Positions 9,401-17,591 of a DNA stretch of 64,000 bases are shown piece by piece (the stretch's first letter is position 1; every line of letters starts with the position of its first letter). The position numbers and the translations under genes are program-made. Source of the stretch: Thioclava sp. JE_KL1 (GTDB lineage: Bacteria; Pseudomonadota; Alphaproteobacteria; Rhodobacterales; Rhodobacteraceae). The stretch spans positions 124,001-188,000 of the forward strand of contig NZ_WBJS01000001.1 of the NCBI RefSeq assembly GCF_009296265.1. Reading direction: 5' to 3'. The notes below the pieces were generated by a model that was not told the DNA's origin, did not search any database, and saw nothing but the letters and a program-made list of their open reading frames with translations.

Positions 9401-9738
9401 AGGGAATAATCGTCCTGCGTGCGCGAATAGACGTGCTCGACCTCGTTGATGCCCTGCACGATGGTTTCCATCGGCTCGGTCACCAGCTTCATCGCGTCCT
9501 GCGCCTTCAGACCCGGCGCCTGCAGGTGGATATCCACCATCGGCACGGAAATCTGCGGCTCTTCCTCGCGCGGCAGCGAGATCAGCGCGACCAGACCCAC
9601 CGCGATCGCAGCGAGGATCATCAGCGGCGTCAGCGCCGAGCGGATGAAGGACTTCGTGAGCCCCCCCGCTATTCCCAGTTTGACGTGGATTTCGTCGTCT
9701 TCGGGCGTCTCGGGCCCGGTGCCTTGGTTATTGCTCAT
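6481..9738 (-). CDS. RND efflux pump inner-membrane protein (pump 1)
   Basis: This 1085-aa protein has the AcrB-type layout: a first membrane helix near 35-55, a porter domain beginning LPREEEPQISVPMVDIHLQA, a central helix bundle, a second porter half and a final helix bundle. TM4 holds the paired aspartates in FAIGILVDDAIVVIEN. TM10 reads GIIVRNSILLVDF, with Arg where AcrB has Lys940. It would export drugs, lipids or metabolites using proton motive force, in complex with the adaptor encoded immediately upstream (11-bp overlap). No outer-membrane channel gene is adjacent. Substrate is unknown. Confidence 0.92.
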   Translation of the reverse strand: MSNNQGTGPETPEDDEIHVKLGIAGGLTKSFIRSALTPLMILAAIAVGLVALISLPREEEPQISVPMVDIHLQAPGLKAQDAMKLVTEPMETIVQGINEVEHVYSRTQDDYSLVMARFKVGTSSDAAILRVHEKVRANMDKIPKGIPDPVIVGRGIDDVAIVSLTLTGKDGAQVDSDELTRVARELQTEVTKIQNVGLTYLVGDATSEIRIEPEPDKLALYGVTLQQLSNKVTQANRAFNTGNIRHEGKQISLSAGETLTAPSEIAGLLLTTRDNRPVYVADVAKVSYVPDASDHIVSNVQRDANGNIERSPAVTLAIAKRAGSNAVVVAEHILDRVHELHGQLIPDNVEVKVTRDYGETANEKANELLFHLGLATVSIVGLVLVAIGWRESIVVAVVIPVTILLTLFAAYIMGFTLNRVSLFALIFAIGILVDDAIVVIENIARHWAMKTPGSRVTKAIEAVAEVGNPTIVATLTVVAALLPMLFVSGLMGPYMSPIPAVASAAMIFSFFVAVIITPWLMVKVAGKAQLHGHHGDDDAYGGEHAGGKLGRMYSAVARPILKTKGRSGLFLLVVSVLSFGSLGLLYTKHVTVKLLPFDNKSELSVVVDMPAGTSVEGTDAVAQQVAEIVTKLPEVLSVQTHAGTSAPFNFNGLVRHYYLRAQPNQGDVELQLAPKGERDRTSHEIALEIRDKIKAIKLPEGASLKTVEPPPGPPVIATLLAEVYGPTPEMRRDAARRIEDAFKQVPYIVDVDNSFGIQPDKLRATVNSDDLEFYSVSEGDVWDTLGMLNGSTTVGYSHRGQERQPIPIVMERSKSNKVMNEETLSTPIPANVLPGARGVVELGDVVSVDKEKASYPIFRHNGREAEMVTAELAGKFEAPLYGMLAVDDAINNMDWPKGEKPVVSLHGQPQDESHVTLLWDGEWEVTWVTFRDMGAAFAVALLGIYILVVAQFGSFRLPLVILTPVPLTFLGIMLGHWIFHAPFSATSMIGFIALAGIIVRNSILLVDFIRHGSHEGKSPTEVLIEAGAIRFKPILLTAIAAMIGAVVILADPIFQGLAISLLFGLLSSTLLTVLVIPAIYRIFKT

Positions 9739-10717
9739 CGTTCGGCACCACCGTGTCGCCGGCGTTGAGACCGGTAAGAACTTCGACCATGTCCTGGCCG
9801 TCGATATTGACCTTAACGCCCGGCACGACCGTGCGCAGATAGGTGCCGTCCGCTTCCTTCACGCGGACGAAATCGAGCCCGGTGCGGTTGAAGACATAGT
9901 CCTGCGGGATGACAATCGCTTCACGCTCACCCATCGGCAGCTTCACCAGAAGCCGCGCGCCGACGAAGCGCGAATCCAGATCGGGCACTTCGACATCGGC
10001 CTGCACCCGGCCGCCCTCGATCTCGGGGTAAATCTTGGCCAGCTTGCCGTCGATCTCTTTGCCGTCGGGATCGGTGATCATGATCGTATCGCCCATGTGC
10101 AGCGTGTCGGCGTGGCGCTCGGGGATCGACAGACGCAGGAAGAACCCGCCGCCGCCGATCGTCGCGATCGTCTCGCCACCCATGATGACGGCGTCCTTGG
10201 TGACCGGAACGGTCACGACTTTGCCGTCGATCGGCGCGGTCACGGTGCCGAATTCCTGCTGCTGTTCATAGACCTTGCGCTGCGCTTTCTGCGCCGCGAT
10301 CTGGCCCTCGTAGACATTCACCTGCGTCTGAAGCTGATCGACATTCTGCGAGGTCGAGACGCCGCGCGCCTGCAATTCCTGCCCGCGCTTGAGCTCGGTC
10401 TTCGCGTTTTCCAGCTGCGCTTCGAGCGCGTTGATCTGCGCATCGACCGCGCCGATCTGATAATCGAGCGTCTGGTCGGTGATCTTGCCGATCTCCTGAC
10501 CGGCCTTGACCTCGTCGCCCTCGGTCACGTCAAGCGCGGTGATCGTGCCGGAAATCCGTGCACGCGCCGCAATCGTGTTCTTTGCCTCGACCTGCCCGTA
10601 GACAGACTTCCAATCGGTCACGACCTGCGGTTCGACGGTAATCGCCCCATCCTGCGCCAACGCGATTCCCGGCAGGATCAACGCGGCGAATGCCAACGGC
10701 AGAAGCTTCAACGTCAT
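9728..10717 (-). CDS. RND efflux periplasmic adaptor subunit (pump 1)
   Basis: The 329-aa protein starts with a signal peptide (MTLKLLPLAFAALILPGIAL, then AQDG). The membrane-fusion-protein order follows: a first lipoyl half near ITALDVTEGDEVKAGQEIGK, an alpha-hairpin around 100-150 rich in Gln and Ala, a second lipoyl half (VTAPIDGKVVTVPVTKD) and beta-barrel/membrane-proximal domains. I placed the start at the ATG at 10717 because GGGAAGGGAA lies upstream and the signal peptide begins there; an in-frame ATG at 10759 would bury it. Its stop overlaps the pump start, so both are made together. Confidence 0.9.
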   Translation of the reverse strand: MTLKLLPLAFAALILPGIALAQDGAITVEPQVVTDWKSVYGQVEAKNTIAARARISGTITALDVTEGDEVKAGQEIGKITDQTLDYQIGAVDAQINALEAQLENAKTELKRGQELQARGVSTSQNVDQLQTQVNVYEGQIAAQKAQRKVYEQQQEFGTVTAPIDGKVVTVPVTKDAVIMGGETIATIGGGGFFLRLSIPERHADTLHMGDTIMITDPDGKEIDGKLAKIYPEIEGGRVQADVEVPDLDSRFVGARLLVKLPMGEREAIVIPQDYVFNRTGLDFVRVKEADGTYLRTVVPGVKVNIDGQDMVEVLTGLNAGDTVVPNDEQ

Positions 10718-10776
10718 CTCGGGTTCCCTTCCCTTACCGGCGCGCCCCTGCGCCTGCAATTTATATTCCGGTTATT

Positions 10777-10802
10777 GAATATGTATTCGCCCGAGAGAAT
10801 AC
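10777..10802 (-). promoter_or_regulatory. Candidate repressor operator upstream of RND pump 1 (three GAATA half-sites)
   Basis: GAATA-TG-TATTC at 10777-10788 is a 5-bp perfect palindrome, and a further GAATAC at 10797-10802 makes an inverted pair with GTATTC at 10783-10788. The sites lie in an AT-rich patch 60-85 bp upstream of the adaptor start. TetR- or MarR-type repressors of RND pumps use such sites, but no regulator gene is adjacent. Confidence 0.4.
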
Positions 10803-10916
10803 AACCACTCCACAGGCTCGAATTCATTGACCTGTGTCATGGCCGCATCGCCGGGGGTTTTCGCTTTCACTTTCATGCGCTAAAGCCTTTCCCGCAACAG
10901 TCTTGGAGATGGTGAG

Positions 10917-12206
10917 ATGCACGATATCCGCGCAATCCGCGAAAACCCCGAAGAATTCGACGCGCAGCTGGCGCGGCGGGGGCTCTCGCCGCTCTCGCCC
11001 GAGATTCTCGCGATGGACGAGGCGCGCCGCACGGCGATCCACGCTGCCGAGACCGCGAAAGCCGATCAGAACGCCGCGTCGAAGCAAGTCGGCGCCGCGA
11101 AGGCGAAAGGCGACGAGGCCGAATTCGAGCGCCTGCGCGCGCTGGTGACTGAGAAGAAAGCCGAGGTCGCACAGATGCAGACCGAGGCGGGCGAGCTGGA
11201 TGGCAAGCTGCGCGATCTGCTGATGACGATCCCGAACCTGCCGCTGGCCGATGTGCCCGATGGTGCAGATGAGGACGAGAATGTCGAAGTGAGCCGCTGG
11301 GGCACGCCGCGCGAGTTCGCCTTTGATCCGAAAGAGCATTTCGAGCTGTCCGCCGTGGGTGGCGAGATGGATTTCGAGACGGCGGCGAAGCTGTCGGGTT
11401 CGCGTTTCGTGGTGCTCAAGGGCGGGGTCGCGCGCGTTCACCGGGCGCTCGCGCAATTCATGCTCGACCTGCATGTCGACAAACATGACCTGTCGGAAAA
11501 CATCACCCCCGTGCTGGTGCGCGACGAGGCGATGATGGGCACCGGGCAACTCCCGAAATTCGCCGAGGACAGCTATCAGACCACGAATGGCTGGTGGCTG
11601 ATCCCCACCGCCGAAGTGACGCTGACCAACTACGCCAATGGCGAGGTCATGGACGCCGCCGCCCTTCCCCAGCGCATGTGCGCCCATACCAATTGCTTCC
11701 GCTCGGAAGCGGGCTCCGCGGGCAAGGACACGTCGGGGATGCTGCGTCAGCACCAGTTCGAGAAGGTCGAGATGGTGACGCTCTGCACGCCCGAGACCGC
11801 GATCGACGAGCATGAGCGCATGACGAAATGCGCCGAGGCGGTGCTGGAGGCGCTGGAGCTGCCCTATCGTCGTATCGTGCTCTGCACCGGCGACATGGGC
11901 TTCGGCGCGCAGAAGACCTACGATCTCGAGGTTTGGCTGCCGGGTCAGAACACCTATCGCGAGATTTCCTCGGTCTCCACCTGCGGCAGCTTCCAGGCGC
12001 GGCGGATGAACGGGCGCTACAAGCCCGAGGGCGGCGGCAAGCCGGAATTCATCGCGACGCTGAACGGCTCGGGCCTCGCGGTCGGTCGCTGCCTGATCGC
12101 GGTGCTGGAGAACGGTCAGGAAGAGGACGGCTCGGTCACCCTGCCCGCCTGCCTGCATCCCTATCTCGGCGGCAAGACGCGGCTGGTCGACGGCAAGCTG
12201 ACCTGA
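10917..12206 (+). CDS. serS: Seryl-tRNA synthetase
   Basis: This 429-aa class II synthetase charges tRNA-Ser. The N-terminal part begins [20 protein letters not shown] and forms the long antiparallel coiled coil that grips the tRNA variable arm (about 30-105). Motif 2 is in [20 protein letters not shown] near 260-280, followed by QFEKVEMV, and motif 3 is [16 protein letters not shown] near 383. Length matches the bacterial family. The ATG at 10917 has a GGAGATGG ribosome site. It is divergent from RND pump 1 across about 200 bp. Confidence 0.97.
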   Translation: MHDIRAIRENPEEFDAQLARRGLSPLSPEILAMDEARRTAIHAAETAKADQNAASKQVGAAKAKGDEAEFERLRALVTEKKAEVAQMQTEAGELDGKLRDLLMTIPNLPLADVPDGADEDENVEVSRWGTPREFAFDPKEHFELSAVGGEMDFETAAKLSGSRFVVLKGGVARVHRALAQFMLDLHVDKHDLSENITPVLVRDEAMMGTGQLPKFAEDSYQTTNGWWLIPTAEVTLTNYANGEVMDAAALPQRMCAHTNCFRSEAGSAGKDTSGMLRQHQFEKVEMVTLCTPETAIDEHERMTKCAEAVLEALELPYRRIVLCTGDMGFGAQKTYDLEVWLPGQNTYREISSVSTCGSFQARRMNGRYKPEGGGKPEFIATLNGSGLAVGRCLIAVLENGQEEDGSVTLPACLHPYLGGKTRLVDGKLT

Positions 12207-12290
12207 CACTGCGACCCGGCGACGCAAGACTCCGGCCGGGAACGTTGTTAACGTTTCCGTGTTCGAAGTGAGTCGCCGGGAGAGCTGCAC

Positions 12291-12503
12291 ATGTCCGTAA
12301 CAGTCACGCACAAGCGGGATAGCGTCTTGATGAGGCGCATTCTCGAGATCGGTGAGGACCAGATCCCCGCGCAGATCATCGCGATGCGCCGGGAAAAGAC
12401 GCTGTCGAAACTGATGGCGGAGATCAATGCGAGCGTGCTTTCGGACTCGACCGAAGAGCGCGCACGCGCCCAAGTGGCCCTCGATCGGCTGGGCTTTCTG
12501 TAA
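12291..12503 (+). CDS. Small conserved-looking protein of unknown function (70 aa)
   Basis: I do not recognise a named family. The protein is soluble and mostly helical by composition, with a basic N-terminal half (VTHKRDSVLMRRILEI) and a short amphipathic C-terminal half ending RAQVALDRLGFL; it has no Cys, signal peptide or membrane segment. A CGGGAGAGC ribosome site precedes the ATG. It sits 84 bp after serS and is closed by a strong terminator shared with the convergent der gene, so it probably has its own promoter or reads through from serS. Intact reading frame and good translation signals argue that it is real. Confidence 0.65.
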   Translation: MSVTVTHKRDSVLMRRILEIGEDQIPAQIIAMRREKTLSKLMAEINASVLSDSTEERARAQVALDRLGFL

Positions 12504-12528
12504 AGCCGTCGGCCTCGCTGAAACGAAA

Positions 12529-12567
12529 AACGCCCGCCGGAGATTTCGACATCTTCCGGCGGGCGTT
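12529..12567. terminator. Bidirectional intrinsic terminator
   Basis: AACGCCCGCCGGA at 12529-12541 pairs with TCCGGCGGGCGTT at 12555-12567 (13-bp perfect stem, 13-nt loop), flanked by A-rich sequence on the left and GTCTTT on the right. It lies between the convergent 70-aa gene and der. Confidence 0.88.
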
Positions 12568-12586
12568 GTCTTTCAGGGTTAAAGGC

Positions 12587-14101
12587 TTACTCGCCCTTCT
12601 TCGCTTCGCGCGCTTTCCGCGCGGATTCCTTATGGGCGGAGCGCTTCTTCGCATCGACGTGCTTTTTCAGGCGCGACGGGATCGACTTCTTGCGATCCTT
12701 ATAGGGGTTCGTTTTGCCCTGATCGCGCATGTAGAGGCGGATCGGCGTGCCCGGCATATCGAAGCTCTCGCGCAGACCGTTAACCAGATAGCGCTCGTAG
12801 CTTTCCGGGATCTTGTCGGTATGGGTGGATTTCACCACGAAGCCCGGCGGACGGGTCTTGGCCTGCGTGATGTAGCGCAGCTTGATCCGACGACCGCCGG
12901 GAGCCGGCGGCGGGTGCGCCTCGGTCATCGCGGTCAGCCAGTTGTTCAACTTCGCGGTCGGCACGCGGCGGTTCCAGACCTCATGGGCCTTCAGGATCGC
13001 ATTATGCAGACGGTCGAGCCCCTTGCCGGTCTTGGCCGAGACGGTCACCAGCGGCGCGCCCTTGAGCTGCGGCAGCAGGCGCTCGAACGCCTCGCGCAGT
13101 TCCTTCAGCTTCTCGGGCTTGTCCTCTTCGAGGTCCCATTTGTTCGCGGCGACCACGACCGCGCGACCCTCGGTCTCGGCGAAATCGGCGATCCGGAGGT
13201 CCTGCGTCTCGAAGGGAATATTCACGTCGAGCAGCACCACGACCACTTCGGCGAAGCGCACCGCGCGCAGGCCATCGGCCACGCTCAGCTTCTCGACCTT
13301 GTCGGTGACGCGCGCCTTCTTGCGCATCCCGGCCGTATCCCAGATCCGCATCGGCGTGCCCATGAAATCGGCGGTGACCGAGATCGCATCGCGGGTGATG
13401 CCAGCCTCGGGGCCGGTCAGCAGGCGGTCTTCGTTCAGAATCTTGTTGATCAACGTCGACTTGCCCGCATTCGGGCGCCCGATCACGGCGAGCTGCAGCG
13501 GCTTCGTGGCGGAGGGCGGCTGGTAGGCGGGGATGTCGCCTTCCTCGAGCTCGTCCTCGATCACGATATCAGTGACGGGGGCGTTCGCGGCATTACGTTC
13601 GGCGAATTCGTCGGCCAGCGGCACCAGCGCGGTGTAGAGATCGTCGAGACCTTCGCCATGCTCAGCCGAAATCCGCAGCGGCTCGCCCAGACCAAGGCTC
13701 CATGCCTCCATCGCGCCCGCATCGCCTGCCGCCCCTTCGGCCTTGTTAGCCGCGAGGATGACGTTGGCGTTCTTCTTGCGCAGAATATCGGCGAAAATCT
13801 CGTCGGCGGGCGTCACCCCCACGCGCGCGTCGATCATGAAGAGGCAGATATCGGCCTCTTCCACGGCGCGCTCGGTCAGACGGCGCATCCGGCCCTGAAG
13901 GCTGTCGTCTTCGGCCAGTTCCAGACCGGCCGAGTCGATCACGATGAAACGCAGATCGCCCAGACGCGCATCGCCCTCGCGCAAGTCGCGCGTGACGCCG
14001 GGCATGTTATCGACAAGCGCGAGTCGCTTGCCGACAAGCCGGTTGAACAGCGTCGATTTTCCGACATTCGGGCGGCCCACGATGGCCAGGGTAAAGCTCA
14101 T
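12587..14101 (-). CDS. der: GTPase Der (EngA), ribosome assembly factor
   Basis: This 504-aa protein has tandem GTPase domains: G1 motifs GRPNVGKST at residues 9-17 and GRPNAGKST at 208-216, with NKAE and NKWD G4 motifs. A C-terminal KH-like domain and a basic tail ([19 protein letters not shown]) follow. Der is required for 50S subunit maturation. The ATG at 14101 has an AAGGAGG site. It follows bamB and a yfgM-like gene on the same strand, the same yfgM-bamB-der order known in E. coli. An acidic linker ([10 protein letters not shown]) separates the two GTPase domains. Confidence 0.97.
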   Translation of the reverse strand: MSFTLAIVGRPNVGKSTLFNRLVGKRLALVDNMPGVTRDLREGDARLGDLRFIVIDSAGLELAEDDSLQGRMRRLTERAVEEADICLFMIDARVGVTPADEIFADILRKKNANVILAANKAEGAAGDAGAMEAWSLGLGEPLRISAEHGEGLDDLYTALVPLADEFAERNAANAPVTDIVIEDELEEGDIPAYQPPSATKPLQLAVIGRPNAGKSTLINKILNEDRLLTGPEAGITRDAISVTADFMGTPMRIWDTAGMRKKARVTDKVEKLSVADGLRAVRFAEVVVVLLDVNIPFETQDLRIADFAETEGRAVVVAANKWDLEEDKPEKLKELREAFERLLPQLKGAPLVTVSAKTGKGLDRLHNAILKAHEVWNRRVPTAKLNNWLTAMTEAHPPPAPGGRRIKLRYITQAKTRPPGFVVKSTHTDKIPESYERYLVNGLRESFDMPGTPIRLYMRDQGKTNPYKDRKKSIPSRLKKHVDAKKRSAHKESARKAREAKKGE

Positions 14102-14150
14102 GATGCCCTCCTTGGGCGGTCGTAAGCGGCCCCCTTACACCCTAAAGGGC

Positions 14151-15473
14151 TCACTGAAAAGCGTGCAGTTTCCCATCGCCGCCGACGACGTAGAGGGTGC
14201 GCCCCGCCACGACCGGATCGGTCGCCGCCCCGCCCGGGATCTTCGCTTGCCCGATCAGGCTGCCGTCGATCGGGCTGAAGACGCGCAGCACGCCGTCGGA
14301 AGACGCGACGAACAGCTTGTTGCCTGCGAGAACCGGGCCGTAGCTCGCGACGATGTCGCGCTGCCGCTTCGGCTTGTCCTTGGTGTAATAGGGCAGGTCC
14401 TTGGACCAGATCTGATCGCCGGTCTTGGCATCGAGACGCACGATCTTGCCCTGATCCGAGACCAGGAAGATCGAGCCGCCCGCAACCTGCACCGGGCTGT
14501 TGGCCCCTTCGGTCGCGGTCCAGATCCGCTCGCCGGAATTCACGTCGAAAGAGGCCAGCTTGCCCGCCGAGGAGCCCGCATAGACGGTATCGCCCACCAC
14601 GACCGGATCGCCGGTCAGGTCGACGATATTGGCATAGCCCACGCCCGGACGTGCGCCCGGCACTTTGGAGTTCCACATCTGCATCCCGCTTTGCGGCAGG
14701 ACGCCGCTCAGGAAGCCAGAGGAGAACGGGAAGATCACCATGCGGTCGGTCACCGCAGGCGAGGAGACGCCGGTCATGCCCGAAGCCGACGGCGCACCCG
14801 GCACCTGCCAGATTTCCTTGCCGTCGCTGGCGCGGATCGCCCAGGCCGAGGAATCGCGTGCGACCACATAGACCACGCCGTCCTTCACAGTCGGCGCACC
14901 GCCGATGCCTGCGTCGAAATATTGCCGCCACTTGATGCCGCCGGTGGTCGCGTCGATCGCGACGAGCTCGGCGAAATCGGAAGTTACGTAGACCGTGCCG
15001 TTGGCATAGGCCACGCCGCCGCCCGAAGCATCGCCCTGACGGTCGCCCGGAGGCGTGATGTCGGTCTGCCAGACGCGCCCGCCATTCGTCGCGGTCGCGG
15101 TGACGCGGGCCTGACTGTCGAGCGTATAGACCTTGCCGCCACCCACGATCGGATCGGCGGTAATGCGGTAGCGGCGCGCATTGCCCGAACCGATATCGGC
15201 GGACCAGACCGGCGTCGTGCCGTTGCCGAGCGCTGCATTGAACAGGCTATGGGTCGCCGAGCCAGCCCGCTGCGGCCATTCGGCATTGCTCACCTGACGC
15301 GGCAGCGAGATCGGCAGCGACTGCTGGGCGGGCGCATCGGCCAGCGGCAGCCCCTCTTCGGCGCGCAGCGCGTCGCGGGGCGAGAGACGCTCGCCGGAAA
15401 GGATCGTTTCCTTGGTACAGCCTGCCACGAAAGCCGCCACACTCAGCACGCAGATCGTCTTGCTCAGCTTCAC
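14151..15473 (-). CDS. bamB: Outer-membrane assembly lipoprotein BamB (PQQ-like beta-propeller)
   Basis: The 440-aa protein starts with a lipoprotein signal, LSVAAFVAGC, whose Cys would be lipidated. PQQ-like propeller blades follow, with repeating YVV..DG/ATGxxxW signatures (for example IDATTGGIKWRQYF and LDAKTGDQIWSKDL). BamB is an accessory of the BAM complex that inserts beta-barrel proteins. I chose the GTG at 15473 because GGGGGAAC precedes it and the signal peptide begins there; the open frame extends further upstream to 15611 without signals. It lies between der and the yfgM-like gene. Confidence 0.9.
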   Translation of the reverse strand: MKLSKTICVLSVAAFVAGCTKETILSGERLSPRDALRAEEGLPLADAPAQQSLPISLPRQVSNAEWPQRAGSATHSLFNAALGNGTTPVWSADIGSGNARRYRITADPIVGGGKVYTLDSQARVTATATNGGRVWQTDITPPGDRQGDASGGGVAYANGTVYVTSDFAELVAIDATTGGIKWRQYFDAGIGGAPTVKDGVVYVVARDSSAWAIRASDGKEIWQVPGAPSASGMTGVSSPAVTDRMVIFPFSSGFLSGVLPQSGMQMWNSKVPGARPGVGYANIVDLTGDPVVVGDTVYAGSSAGKLASFDVNSGERIWTATEGANSPVQVAGGSIFLVSDQGKIVRLDAKTGDQIWSKDLPYYTKDKPKRQRDIVASYGPVLAGNKLFVASSDGVLRVFSPIDGSLIGQAKIPGGAATDPVVAGRTLYVVGGDGKLHAFQ

Positions 15474-15546
15474 GCCCGTTCCCCCTGCCTGTCTCGGCTC
15501 TCTTGCAGTGCCCGTACGCCCGATAAAGGCGCGCCGGTTCAACCCT

Positions 15547-16224
15547 TTACTCTTGCGGTGCCGGAGCGGACTGCCCCGGCTGGATCGGCACTTCGCCACC
15601 CAGCGCCACAATCAACTCTGTCGCGCGTTGTTGCAAGCCCGGCGTGAGGCCGGCGTCCTGAAGAATTTGCTGGGCGATCGAGATCGCGCCGTCCGTGTCG
15701 CCGGATGCGACGGCTGCGGCCGCCTGCTGCTCCATCGCCAGAAGGCGGTAGGGCGCGCCGGGGGTCGCCAGTTCCTGCAGCGTCGCGTCGCGCTTGGCCG
15801 CATCCATCTTGTCGCCCGCCGCGATCACCGCCTTGAGCTTCGCGAGATCGCTGATCGAGCGCGGTAGGCCCTGCTCGGCGCTCACCGCGTCGAAGAACTT
15901 GATCGCCTCGTCGGGCTTGCCCGCTTCGATCGCGGCGTCGCCCTGCATGATCTTGAGAACCGCGGTGCGGCCGGGACCGTCGGGCGTGACCTTGGCGAGA
16001 TCGGCGCTGGTGGCGTCACCGTTCACGGCCGCCATCACCTGATCGCCAAAGGCGCGCGCATCGGCCTCGGTCTTTTCCTTCTGCCACGCATTCCAAGCGG
16101 TGCCGCCGACGATCGCGAGGATGATCACCGCGCCGATCCAGCCCCATTTCTTGAACGCCGCCCAGAGCTTGTCCTGACGCACGGCATCGGTGACTTCGTC
16201 GATGAAACTGTCGGTATCACTCAC
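15547..16224 (-). CDS. YfgM-like membrane-anchored TPR protein
   Basis: The 225-aa product has an acidic cytoplasmic N terminus (VSDTDSFIDEVTDAVRQDKL), one membrane helix (WGWIGAVIILAIVGGTAW, about 28-45) and a periplasmic helical repeat region matching the TPR-like domain of YfgM/ancillary SecYEG translocon proteins. The tail is Pro/Gln-rich. E. coli YfgM pairs with PpiD at the translocon. I chose the GTG at 16224, which has a GGAGA site; an ATG at 16407 would add about 60 residues of unlikely sequence. Position upstream of bamB and der supports the assignment. Confidence 0.82.
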   Translation of the reverse strand: MSDTDSFIDEVTDAVRQDKLWAAFKKWGWIGAVIILAIVGGTAWNAWQKEKTEADARAFGDQVMAAVNGDATSADLAKVTPDGPGRTAVLKIMQGDAAIEAGKPDEAIKFFDAVSAEQGLPRSISDLAKLKAVIAAGDKMDAAKRDATLQELATPGAPYRLLAMEQQAAAAVASGDTDGAISIAQQILQDAGLTPGLQQRATELIVALGGEVPIQPGQSAPAPQE

Positions 16225-16359
16225 GCGCGGGTCTCCTCGTAGCTTTGGCGCCCCTCTTACACGGCTCCCCCGGCGCTGCCAAGGGCCGCACGAACCGCCC
16301 TGTTCACGCGGGTCGTGGCGGAATGCAAGCCTTGAGATCACGCGCCGCTCTCGGTAAGT

Positions 16360-16375
16360 TGAACTCTGCGGTTCA
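16360..16375. promoter_or_regulatory. Small inverted repeat upstream of RND pump 2
   Basis: TGAAC at 16360-16364 and GTTCA at 16371-16375 form an inverted repeat with a 6-nt spacer, 47 bp before the adaptor start. It could be an operator, but a 5-bp repeat in GC-rich DNA is weak evidence. Confidence 0.25.
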
Positions 16376-16421
16376 GTCCCCATTTCGGCGGCATGCCGTG
16401 CCCACATACAGGAGCCCGCCG

Positions 16422-17591
16422 ATGCGTCCGGTCCCGATCCTCAACGCGATCCTCGTTCTTGTCGCGCTCTACCTTCTGGTGTTCGAGCGCGACCGCCTGA
16501 TGGGCTATCTCGGCGATGCCGCGACGCCTGCCGAGCAAGCGCAGCAGGTCGAGGAGACCGGCACCCCCGCCGTGCCGGTGCAGGCGATGGTCTCGACCGC
16601 GCAGCCGCTCGATCAGGGCGTTCTGACGCGCGGACAGACCGAGGCCGCGCGCCGCGTTGAGGTACGCTCCGAGACGACGGGCAAGGTGATTTCCGAGCCG
16701 CTCGGCAAGGGCGCGCAGGTGGAAAAGGGGCAACTGCTGTGCAAGCTCGATCCCGGCACGCGGCCCGCCGCACTGGCCGAAGCGCAGGCCCGGCTGGCGG
16801 AAGCGCGGCTCAACGCCACCGCCGCCGAGAAGCTGAAAGAGGGCGGCTACCGGTCGGAGACCTCCACCGCCTCGGCACAATCGGCCCTCGAAGCGGCCAG
16901 CGCCGCCGTCGGGGCCGCGCAGACGGAACTGGCGCGGCTCGAGATCACCGCGCCCTTTGCCGGGATGATCGAAGAAGACACCGCCGAACTCGGCGCGCTG
17001 CTCTCGGCGGGCGGGCTTTGCGCCACCGTGATCCAGCTCGATCCGATCAAACTGGTGGGATACGTCCCTGAGACCGAGATCGACCGGGTCAAGACCGGCG
17101 CGATGGTCGGCGCACGGCTTGCGACCGGGCGCGAGGTGATGGGCAAGGTCACCTTCGTCTCGCAATCGGCGGATGCCGCCACGCGCACCTTCCGCATCGA
17201 GGCCGAAGCGCCCAATGGCGACCATTCGATCCGCGAAGGGCAGACGGTCGAGATGATCATCGCCGCCGATGGGACCAAGGCACATTTCCTGCCCGCCTCC
17301 GCGATGACGCTGAACGATCAGGGCAAGCTCGGCGTGCGGCTGGCGGTGGACGGCGTGGCCCGTTTCGCCCCGGTCGACTTCCTGCGCGATACGCCGGAGG
17401 GCGTCTGGCTGGCGGGTCTGCCTGAAAGCGCGACGGTGATCGTGGTCGGGCAGGACTACGTCACTGAGGGCTCTCCCGTGGCCGTGACCCTCGTCGATCA
17501 CGCGCCGGGCGATGCGGCCAAAGACACGCCTGCCCCCATGACGCCCGCCTCGCAAATGGATGGCGAAGCCTCCGACGGGTCCGCGCAATGA
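16422..17591 (+). CDS. RND efflux periplasmic adaptor subunit (pump 2)
   Basis: This 389-aa membrane-fusion protein begins with an N-terminal anchor (PILNAILVLVALYLLVFERD). It then shows lipoyl halves (ISEPLGKGAQVEKGQLLCKL and ITAPFAGMIEEDTAELGALL), an Ala-rich alpha-hairpin around 120-170 and a beta-barrel domain with FVSQSADAATRTFRIEAEAP. The tail is Pro/Asp-rich and hydrophilic. I chose the ATG at 16422 with an AGGAGCCC site. The stop overlaps the pump start (ATGA), so the pair is translationally coupled. Confidence 0.9.
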   Translation: MRPVPILNAILVLVALYLLVFERDRLMGYLGDAATPAEQAQQVEETGTPAVPVQAMVSTAQPLDQGVLTRGQTEAARRVEVRSETTGKVISEPLGKGAQVEKGQLLCKLDPGTRPAALAEAQARLAEARLNATAAEKLKEGGYRSETSTASAQSALEAASAAVGAAQTELARLEITAPFAGMIEEDTAELGALLSAGGLCATVIQLDPIKLVGYVPETEIDRVKTGAMVGARLATGREVMGKVTFVSQSADAATRTFRIEAEAPNGDHSIREGQTVEMIIAADGTKAHFLPASAMTLNDQGKLGVRLAVDGVARFAPVDFLRDTPEGVWLAGLPESATVIVVGQDYVTEGSPVAVTLVDHAPGDAAKDTPAPMTPASQMDGEASDGSAQ

